Assembly (NCBI GenBank): GCA_032622095.1
Contig: CP136061.1
Location: forward strand, 256,898,077 to 256,962,076
Origin: Siphonodentalium dalli
Taxonomy: Eukaryota; Mollusca; Scaphopoda; Gadilida; Siphonodentaliidae
Direction of reading: 5' to 3'
Length of the DNA: 64,000 nt
The translations under genes and the position numbers were made by a program. Below the pieces are notes generated by a model. The model did not search any database, was not told where the DNA came from, and saw nothing but the letters and a program-made list of their open reading frames with translations. The first letter of the stretch is position 1. Each line of letters begins with the position of its first letter. Below are positions 55,991-64,000 of this stretch, piece by piece.

Positions 55991-56615
55991 ATACCCCCCG
56001 CAACGAAGTTAGGGGGGGTATACTGGAGTCAGCTTGTCCGTCCGTCGTCCGTCCGTCCGTCCGTCGTCCGTCCGTGGACACAAATTTGTCCGGAGTTTTT
56101 CTCAGTCGTTTTTTGATCAATTTCCGTGAAACTTGGCACATACATCAACAACCATGGGAACCTGTGCACCTGCGATTTTGACGTCTGGTTTGGTGGAGTT
56201 ATCCCCCCTTTTTCGACTTAGAAATTGTTCGCAACATGTATACTTTTGTCCGAGCTTTTATTCCTACATTTTTCGGTCAATTTTTTTTTAACGTGGCACA
56301 GATATTTAGTACCATGGGAACTTGTGCACCTACGATTATGACGTCTGTCCGACATTTTTTGGTGGAGTTATCCCCCTTTTTCGACTTTTTTGCAACATGC
56401 ATAATTTTGTCCGAGCTTTTATTCCTACATTTTTCGGTCAATGTTTTTTAATCTTGGCACTGATATTTAGTACCATGGGAACCTGTGCACCTGCGATTAT
56501 GACGTCCGACATGTTTTGTGTGGAGTTATTCTTCTTTTTCGACTTAGAATTTTTTTTGCAACATACATAATTTTGTCCAAGCTTTTATTCCCACAATTTT
56601 TGGTCAATAGGTTTA
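55991..56615. repeat. CGTC-tract element with about 160-bp tandem units
   Basis: Starts with a hairpin ATACCCCCCG...GGGGGGGTAT (55991-56020), then a (CCGTC) tract (56036-56076). About three diverged units follow, each with ACCATGGGAACYTGTGCACC and CATTTTTCGGTCAAT. It resembles the block at 10451-10998 in mirror. Confidence 0.75.
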
Positions 56616-56616
56616 A

Positions 56617-57109
56617 AGGCACGTGAGGCCTTAGTTGTCGAAATATTCATATTTGTTCCAATCACCGTAAACAGAAAAACATTAAAACGCATACAGTTTC
56701 GTTCATATATACCATGACCATCGCGTAAACAGCATGTTATCATAAAGATTTACTATATTTTACCTAAGCAAGAGCCTGATTGTGTTACAGAAGACAACAC
56801 AATGCTGCTGGCTAATCACACACAAATGGCATAAACGCTCTTTATTCGTTCCATATCAGGAATTCACCCACAAAGAACGCTCTTTATGTTTACCATCATA
56901 ATATAAACAAACACCAGAAAAGTTACTTTTTATGCTTTTGTTTACATAACAATGGTCAAAAATATGACAATAACATACTGTTTATGCGATATTTCTTATT
57001 TGTATACGGATAAAGTCTGTCTACATTTTGTTGTTCTTTCTGTTTGTGGCGGTTTTTGACGGGTGGAAATATTTTCACAGGATACCCACCGCCAAGGCCA
57101 ACCGTACCT
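56617..57109 (+). mobile_element. TTAA-type MITE, copy 4
   Basis: A 493-bp element flanked by TTAA at 56613-56616 and 57110-57113, in the same orientation as copy 1. It is inserted at the end of the CGTC-tract element. Confidence 0.85.
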
Positions 57110-57202
57110 TTAAGATTAGGGTTATGGTTGTACAACTGCAATGGGAACTGTTATTTTATTATTTTAACTAAATGTTTACTGACATGTGAATCATCTTAGT
57201 AT

Positions 57203-57258
57203 TTTTAAAACAGGGGGGTATCCGTAGTCCCATTGGGACAGTCACACCTCTAGTTTGT
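57203..57258 (+). repeat. Shared 55-bp tail sequence, copy 2
   Basis: ACAGGGGGGTATCC, GTAGTCCCATTGGGACAGTC and ACACCTCTAGTTTG match 28622-28677, here without a coding exon upstream. Confidence 0.7.
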
Positions 57259-57350
57259 ATTGTATTTGTATGTGTTACTTGCTCTCTAGTATTGGAGGAA
57301 ATAAAGGAATATATACCGGGGTCCCCGTCGGAGCATATAGCACCATGGAC

Positions 57351-57929
57351 TATCGCTGCACGTTTTGTTAATTATAAATGTTCTTTATTAAAAGTCATCG
57401 CTTTGTTTTATCAAACATCTATGCAAAATTGTTGTCCACGTATAGCATTTAGGTAGTTTCGAAGCTCATATATACAGTTTATTAAATGACAGGCATTTAG
57501 CATGTGTCAACAGAAGCTGAGCAGATGACATTAAAATCATTTATATATATTTATATATATGGCTTCTACGTGTATCTGCCCGACTAAAAATACAGCCTAT
57601 ATTTGGAGCATGGTGTGAAGTAATATTCATATAACAGTAATAATATAAATAAAGAGCGTTTTATGTTAGTATTCCACGAATGTTGGCAATTAATAAAGAG
57701 CGTTTCGTTCAGCGCTTGCGCACTGGTGTCATTCCAAGCTTGGATCCGTATGGGGGAAATATTCGGTTTCCATAACTAGATAGATTTATGTTTCAAAGGG
57801 ACGTACATGTATAATGTATTAGAACCCAATACAAGCAACCCCAAAGGAGCGAGTATATATGACCTTGACTCAGTTGAATATGGTATACATGTGAAGGCTC
57901 ATCTCTAATTTTATGATGTATAGGTCCCT
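57351..57929 (+). repeat. Dispersed TTAA-ended repeat, copy 2
   Basis: A relative of 54007-54555 in the same orientation, ending ATGTATAGGTCCCT followed by TTAA (57930-57933). Contains AATAAAGAGCGTTT twice. Confidence 0.65.
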
Positions 57930-58144
57930 TTAACCATTGCGTTAATCCCCTAACAAAGGCAGCATTAGGCGCACCGGTGGCCTGTTTTACTTCATAATCC
58001 TGATTATGTCATTGTGTGTGATTTACAACCATAGCTGGCTTGATTGTTTTAATCCCTGCTATTAGTATGTAGGCAAATTATACATAATGATGTATCTTAA
58101 TGTTAATTATTTTTGTTTCAGCGGAAACATAGGGATCAATATGA

Positions 58145-58354
58145 GCGCCCTCTTCATACTGGCGACTTAATTGTACAAACTTCACTGGGTTAAGCCTACT
58201 AGCTGCAAAGCACCTCTGTGTCCTTGCCTCATCAGCACCCGTTGAGCGGCTCTTTAGTATTGCAGGCAAAATATCCAGACATGACAGGTGTCGAATGACA
58301 GATGACATATTCGAAAGAATGATTATGGTCAGTTGTAACCACCACATCAAATGA
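58145..58354 (+). pseudogene. hAT transposase C-terminal dimerisation remnant
   Basis: A forward frame too short for most gene callers reads GLSLLAAKHLCVLASSAPVE, then RLFSIAGKISRHDRCRMTDD and IMVSCNHH, ending in TGA at 58352-58354. SSAPVERLFS-x-AG is the hallmark of the hAT C-terminal dimerisation (hATC) region. A splice-acceptor-like TTTTTGTTTCAG precedes the segment (AG at 58120-58121), and a polyadenylation signal AATAAA follows at 58449-58454. A TGA (58142-58144) closes the frame upstream and no catalytic domain is present, so this is a fragment or a last exon. The opposite-strand 110-codon frame is a shadow. Confidence 0.8.
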
Positions 58355-58489
58355 ACAATTTGTGCTCTACATGTAGTTGTTGTTTTATTGTTTTGTTTAC
58401 ATTGTTTCACTGTGTTACATTAATTTGCTTTTATATTTTATGTATATCAATAAAGTTCATCAAACACAAATGACTTTCCTCCTTGAAGC

Positions 58490-58612
58490 TCTTGTAATTG
58501 TAATTGAACCAATGTAATTGTAATTAATTACATTGCATTTCCAATGTAATTGTAATTGTAATTGACATATTTCAATGTAATTGTAATTAATTACATTGCA
58601 ATGTAATTGACC
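58490..58612. repeat. TGTAATTG simple repeat
   Basis: Repeated TGTAATTGTAATT and TAATTACATT words, self-complementary, just after the polyadenylation signal of the hAT remnant. Confidence 0.8.
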
Positions 58613-59045
58613 CAAACCTGGTCCAAACATTAGACACATTTTAGAATACCACAAGCGAAATTTCAGGCTGATCTCTTTGGGTTATAGTACACCAAATATA
58701 AAAAAGTATCCCCCTTGGTGTGCTGTCACCCACACTCAAGTCAGCATAAAATCACATCTGGCAGCTGAATGGTTGATTATGATTGGGATAAAATTAATGC
58801 TAAAACAAGAACAAATCAAAGCCACCATGGAAATATTATACCTGGATGAATATTGATCCAGAGTGGGTGAAATAATTAACCTGGCATTTAATGGGGGCAT
58901 GTTTGAAAAATTGGTGATGATTTTTTGTGCGGAATTAGGGCAGTATCAAAAGCGGTACATTTAAAGACGAAAAGGGCACACGGACCTATTAATTTTTTTG
59001 GGTCATATTGGGTCCGAAGAGCCATTCTTCAAAATTGACTATGTT
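58613..59045. other. Spacer with dispersed repeat copy
   Basis: 58700-58775 (CCCCCTTGGTGTGCTG, ACACTCAAGTCAGCATAAAA, GGCAGCTGAATGGT) is a diverged match to 36262-36345. No gene is seen. Confidence 0.5.
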
Positions 59046-59049
59046 AGAA

Positions 59050-59525
59050 CGTTCCAGCATTCATAAGGAATCGAGCATAGCCCCGGACATTGGTGTACCG
59101 TAACCTATAGGAAGATATGGTCGTTTTCAGATTTCTGCTCTGGAACATGTCCCGTGCTCATTATCCTCAGAAAACAAATTGGGAGCTTGAAGCACATGCT
59201 ACGACAGATTATTAAGGCACAGGAGCCGTCAAGTAAAATTAAAAATTAACCCCTCCCATACCATTTCTGCTGCTCGTTGTAAAACCGAAAATTGTCATTT
59301 TCGGCCTATTGCGGGCCCATGAATGCCCCTTTAATGAAAGTGATACCACGTTTTGGGGCACCCGACATTCTAGATGAACGAAAATGCGGATTTGTCGCGA
59401 TTGAGCACGACGTCGGCGTAAATATTTGTTTCATTGTTCCATCATTCACAAGGAATCGAGCATAGCCCCGGACATATACACTGTCGCCTATGGAGAATAA
59501 TTGGTGTACCGTAACCGATAAGGTG
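59050..59525. repeat. Two copies of AAGGAATCGAGCATAGCCCC
   Basis: AAGGAATCGAGCATAGCCCC with GGACAT and then TTGGTGTACCGTAACC occurs at 59068-59116 and 59450-59518; the second copy carries about 27 bp extra. Confidence 0.7.
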
Positions 59526-59765
59526 ACTTGGGAGATATCGTTGCCGAATGATCGAGATGGCGAAATATCCGTACGATTAAGAATTTATTTAGCATTCGAA
59601 TGCATGGGCGCCGATAAAAGCGCACTACGTAAGATAACTTTATAGCTAACTTTGCCACGGTAGATATAAGATAGAGTTATGGCGCTTGTACAATAAAAAG
59701 CCCGTGGTCGATGTTCACCACAAAACGGCACTATCCAATACCACAAAAATCAACATGTCTAATTA
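59526..59765. other. Spacer
   Basis: Nothing recognised. Confidence 0.4.
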
Positions 59766-59769
59766 TGTA

Positions 59770-60048
59770 GGAAGCTTTCGTATAATATAAACTAGACATA
59801 GGAACACAATTCGTAAACTATAAACTACACATATGAACACATTCCGTATAATATAAACTACACATATGAACACCATTTTTTATATTATATAAACAACATA
59901 TATGATAATGTTTCGTGTTATTAATAAAACTACACATATGAATACATTGTGTATAATATAAACTTTACACATGAAATCATTTAATATAACATAAACTACA
60001 CATATAAACACGTTTCGTATAATATAAACTACAACTATGAACACCTAT
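59770..60048. repeat. About 40-bp minisatellite
   Basis: Seven diverged units of the form CGTATAATATAAACTACACA plus TATGAACACATT. Confidence 0.85.
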
Positions 60049-60099
60049 ATCAGTGGAATAATCATACATCAACATCGAGCCTTTTCTTGCACACAGATC

Positions 60100-60272
60100 C
60101 TCGCATATATAAGAGAATGCACTGGCTTACGGGGTCAATGTAAATATTGTTAGGCCAATGTGTTGTCTTATGTGTGTGGGGTTCCCTTGTATGGGAGACT
60201 CGCATACATAAGAGTATGAATTGGCACAGGGTTTTCGCAAAAGTTCACGTAGCTCCAGTCATGGAAGGGTTA
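60100..60272. repeat. GCATATATAAGAGAATGCA hairpin family, copy 2
   Basis: CTCGCATATATAAGAGAATG and CTCGCATACATAAGAGTATG are present in direct orientation, with an inverse arm (GGCCAATGTGTTGTCTTATG) between. The end reads TTGGCACAGGG...GGGTTAA, as in the family copy near 46846. Confidence 0.7.
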
Positions 60273-60815
60273 AGAGGCTGATCTAGTCTGGGATACACAC
60301 AGCTTAGTACCTGCACGTTATGTAACATGCATGGTCCAATTGTCTCTAGTTTAATTTCAGAATTTATGAACGACTGGTATATTCGCAAAAACATCAAGGT
60401 CTGATATGGCACAATGGCTAGGATATGTGGAAATCAATAAACAAATTATTTACTACAGGCGATAGTGGATGTTTGGGGAGTCACAGACTCACAGTAAGAG
60501 TATTGTCAAGACGGTTATCATAGCATTGTTATACGTGCGCCATCATGTGCAGCATAGGAATCAACTTGTATGTTAGACTGTTAGTTCCCAATAGCGTCGA
60601 AAAACGATCACAATTTACACCTCTTTCCGACCACGTCTTCTCTAATGAGGCTTAACTGAGTTTTATAAATGATATATTCCGCTACATTGCATCATACCAC
60701 ACTACACAGCCAGACTACACAGGTGTATGGAATGTATAGTTTCCCAAAAATCTGTTTTAATGTGCTGGCCGTGCAACCTGGTAAATACAATAGACTGTTA
60801 TAGTAACAATCGGTA
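60273..60815. other. Spacer
   Basis: No gene or repeat recognised. Confidence 0.4.
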
Positions 60816-61896
60816 AAACCCCTGTCACACTCAGGCCGGCGCTTGCACTGCGCTGCAAAAGTGCCAAAATATGAGTAACACGCAGGAGGAGCGCCGAAAA
60901 CTGTCCAAAATTGTCAAACTTGTAAAACAAAGTATGCTCCTTTTGCGTTCCTACTTTGTCAAGTCTCACGCTCTTATTGCGTTCACGTCGCTGTCATTGT
61001 GATGCTAGTACGTTCTCAATACGTTTGCAAAACGCTCTCTGCGCGGGCGCGGAGAGTATAGATAGCGTCTCCTGCGTTCTCCAGTCATAGTCAGTTTTTA
61101 GTTTGTGGGGAATATACCCAACAATCCGCAATAGATTAGCTGTCCGATTAAATCACTGTCACACTCCGCTGCGATCAGGCCGGGGCTTGCATTGCGCTGT
61201 AAAATTATCAAAGCGCCGAGCAAAGCGCACTAAGGTATCCAAGAACCGATTGGTGACGCAGTAACATCGCAGTTGACCCTAGCTAGGACGGGAGAGTGTC
61301 CCCGTGATCGCCTCTGAGCGCCAGAGCGCCGCGTTTGTTTTGTGCATGCACAAACCAAGCGCAGAGGTTCGGCGTTCTGACCAGGCGCAGTACCGTCGCC
61401 ACGACAGCCCAACGCGAACGACATGAGCGCCCCGTTGACGTAGCAAGGACGGATATAAGCTACTCGTGGTCGCAGTAAGAATTCATCTGCAACTGCAGTA
61501 AGCTACGCCTTGGTCTACGCCTTGGTCAGAACGCCGAGACTCTGCGCTTGTTTTGTGCATGCACAAAACAAGCGCGGCGCTCTGACAGCGCAACGCGAAC
61601 GACATGAGCGCCCCGTTGACGTAGCAAGGACTGATACAGCAATAATTCATCTGCAACTGCAGTAAGCTTACTACACCTTGGTCAGAACGCAGAGCCTCTG
61701 CGCTTGTTTTGTGTATGCACAAAACAAGCGCGGCTCTCTGGTGCCTATGGGCGACCACGGAGACCCTCGCCCGTCGTAGCCAGTGTCCACTGCGTCACCA
61801 ATCGGTTCTTGGATACCTAAGTGCGTTTAGGTGTGCGCTTTGATACTTTTGCAGCGCAATGCAAGTGCCGACCTGAGTGTGACAGGGGCTTTACAG
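60812..61896. mobile_element. Nested inverted-repeat element with CCCCTGTCACACTCAG ends
   Basis: CCCCTGTCACACTCAGGCCG (from 60818) is mirrored at 61866-61890; the TIR continues through TTGCACTGCGCTGCAAAAGT. A second left-type end at 61155-61265 (CACTGTCACACTCCGCTGCG ... AAGAACCGATTGGTGACGCA) matches the right end over about 105 bp (61790-61890). So an inner element or an internal duplication shares the right terminus. No coding frame. Confidence 0.75.
61331..61731. repeat. Three palindromes in a tandem duplication
   Basis: Perfect 32-bp palindrome with half GCGCTTGTTTTGTGCA at 61544-61575, nearly perfect copies at 61331-61362 and 61700-61731. They lie between tandem copies of GCGAACGACATGAGCGCCCC (61400 and 61594) and ATTCATCTGCAACTGCAGTA (61483 and 61646). 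Confidence 0.85.
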
Positions 61897-61998
61897 TTAT
61901 GTGACATCAACGATCTGTTAAAAATATACAATACACGCTCATTATAATCCATATGTTACATTACAGAGGAAAATACTCACGTGCTTCTGTTATGTACT

Positions 61999-62796
61999 CA
62001 GGGACGTGGCTATATAGTCTCCGTTTGGGGTGGGCGGGGTGTCCACCTTAATACATGATAGATATGACATGAAGTACAGGTTAACTAGGATGATTGATAA
62101 TTCGGTGGGTGGTTTAATACATGATAGATATTGCAACTGCACCCCCTTGAACCCCAACAAACTCACAAGTTTGCGTAATTCAACTTTTTTTGCTTTTTCC
62201 CAACAGTTCCCCCCACAGGCCTGGATGATAGCCTATTTTAAATGGATCAATTGTCTTGTGGGAGGCACATAATCCGGAAATTTTGAGATCTGAATCTGAA
62301 ATCAAGTGGTCCAACGCCAGGCAAATTCACACACGCTTAGTTTCTCTTAAATTAATTGGAAGTTTTTTAACTGGCGATGGGGGAGGGACCAGGACACACC
62401 GGTTCGACTATGGTTCGGACCTATGAGAGAACTTTTTAATCTGAACACGATAATTGAACAATCCTAGCGTATAGACTGGCCTCAAGCTTTCCTATTATTG
62501 GAAATTTCTAACCTGACACCACCCATAAGGTTTGACAATTTCCAACCCAATGCCATTTCAAGCCAAAATTTTGACTAAAAGTGGGAGAATATGCAAATGT
62601 TGGTGAAAAAGCAACACATTCCCCACTAATTAATTGTTGGAAAAACAATGTACGAGAACAATTTCAACTTACTTTTGGTGTTAAATATCCAACTAATGTT
62701 GTTTCAGGTATGAAATTTCCAACTGTTGAAAAATGTCACCACAGTTGGGGTGGGGTGAAACATATTCCCCAAACCCATCCTCTCACCACGTCCCTG
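61999..62796. mobile_element. Related hAT-type MITE copy
   Basis: Starts CAGGGACGTGGC and ends CCACGTCCCTG. The interior shares blocks with 49561-50284 (AAAATTTTGAC, AGCAACA-ATTCCC, GTTTCAGGTATGAAATTTCC-type). Flanking 8-mers do not match, so no target duplication is visible. Confidence 0.75.
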
Positions 62797-63365
62797 TAGA
62801 TGGATGATTAATGTCGTAAATAGACAGTCTGTTGTAGTGAAACCAGAGGCACTACAACCACGAGGATTACCAATATTCGCAGCCTATATATGATGGTATC
62901 AACATAAATACACTTACGAATAGTACACTTTTTCACGATAGTTACATTTTTGGTATACATATATACATAGCTAGCAACTGACAGGTCACTGCAGGTGACA
63001 AATTGTGGATGTACGCCATGGTGTAATTGAACAATATGTTTGGGGTATGTGGAGCGCACATAGCCCATAAACTGCATGACTGCGTAACTTTAAAATGTTT
63101 TTTCTGCGATGGTTCAGAGCAACAGTATAATTGACACACTCTGGGCTCCCTGTCTGTAAGCCTATAATATAGAGCTACCAACCAGTAATTGGTATTTCAA
63201 CATGAAGGTTGTACGTGTCCCTCCAAATTGTAATTAGATATATACTATATTTGAAATCGCATCCCACTGTCCCACCGTACGTGAGCGCCGCGATGGATTC
63301 ATTGCCTCCTTGACTGCATCAAAACACAAGAATTCCATCCACAATTTACCTGAGTTGTGGCGATG
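62797..63365. other. Spacer
   Basis: Minus-strand frames at 62808-63181 show no recognisable features. Confidence 0.4.
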
Positions 63366-64000
63366 CATTTGTCCAATAATTCGACTGTCCATGATTCATT
63401 AGTACAACGGTGAAATAAGCCAAGGTTTCTTTTATTCCGAGTGTGCAATATAATAATTCAGGGGTTCATTAGTCAGATGATTCAATAGTCCAATGCTTCA
63501 TTGGTACCAGGGTCCAGCAATCTAATTAATTATTCATTAGCCCGAGCATTCAATATTCCAAGGATTCAAATATCCAAGGATCCAATAGTCCGAGTCCAGC
63601 CCAAAGGTTCGATAGTCCGAGAGTTCAATAATAGGAGTGTCCATTAGTAGGAGTGCTCAATAGACCGATGATTCAATAGTCCGACTTTAAAATGTCATAG
63701 TCCAAGAGTTCAATAGTACGAGTATTCAATAGTATAATGGTTCGACATTCCGAGGGCTCAATGGGCCGAGCATTCAATTGTACAATGGTTCAATAGTCCA
63801 GGGGTGCAATTGATTGTGCAACAGTCAAAGTGTTCAGTAGTCAGATGGTTCAATATTCCAATTGTTCAATAGTCTTATCGTGCAATAGTGCATGCGACAA
63901 CAGTCCGATAGTCCTATAGTCCAAGGGATCAATATGCCGATGGCCCAATATTTCAACGGTTTAATAGTCTGATGGTTCAACAGTCGATGTTGCAATAGTA
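63366..64000. repeat. Degenerate TTCAATAGTCCGATGG minisatellite, runs off the window
   Basis: About 40 diverged units of roughly 15-16 bp, consensus TTCAATAGTCCGAnGG. The unit length and word order resemble the CTATTCCGAAGGTTC arrays at 13463, 22675 and 23140. Confidence 0.85.

Noticed and set aside
58078-58410. 110-codon minus-strand frame
   Set aside because: Shadow of the forward hAT C-terminal segment.

Overview
The window reads as intron-poor intergenic DNA from a marine invertebrate animal. It has AT-rich spacers, dispersed ACATGTAC / ACCGGTA words, many short inverted-repeat transposons, several minisatellites, and few real genes. The repeat style and the families present (Polinton/Maverick, PIF/Harbinger-like, TTAA-type and hAT elements) are familiar from molluscs and other marine invertebrates, but I cannot name the species from the sequence alone. 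No rRNA, tRNA or CRISPR array was recognised.

Left part (1-8.4 kb): a 1.4 kb Harbinger-like non-autonomous element (1110-2515) lies beside a 5.8 kb unit (2556-8387). That unit has inverted ends and a TTA duplication. It carries one long, broken, minus-strand reading frame for a large protein that combines FEN/XPG-like PIN-nuclease motifs, a second acidic-motif region and a C-terminal cysteine-rich CXC segment. It looks like an unclassified mobile element and is the most interesting object here.

Middle-left (8.4-33 kb): almost entirely repeats. These include a 93-bp minisatellite with higher-order structure, a 175-bp triplication holding an empty-site record for a TTAA-flanked MITE, four copies of that MITE family across the window, several fold-back structures, and one short coding exon (28300-28626) of a protein type I recognise but cannot assign a function.

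33.8-34.9 kb holds the one clearly intact host-type gene: a single-exon minus-strand GT10 alpha-1,3-fucosyltransferase of 391 residues.

37.1-47.7 kb is a decayed Polinton/Maverick (adintovirus-like) element with all recognisable genes on the minus strand. They are a protein-primed DNA polymerase B fragment, packaging ATPase, small basic core-like protein, unassigned proteins, RVE-type integrase with chromodomain, membrane protein, penton-like minor capsid, pVI-like protein, double-jelly-roll major capsid and adenain-like protease. Most are split by stops or frameshifts. Beside its right-hand gene lies a short non-histone reading frame followed by a textbook histone-mRNA 3' stem-loop.

48-64 kb is again repetitive: a long hairpin, a hAT-type MITE with an exact 8-bp target duplication (49561-50284) and a relative at 61999-62796, a hAT transposase C-terminal remnant (58145-58354), tandem arrays, a nested inverted-repeat element with 32-bp palindromes (60.8-61.9 kb) and a degenerate minisatellite running off the right edge.
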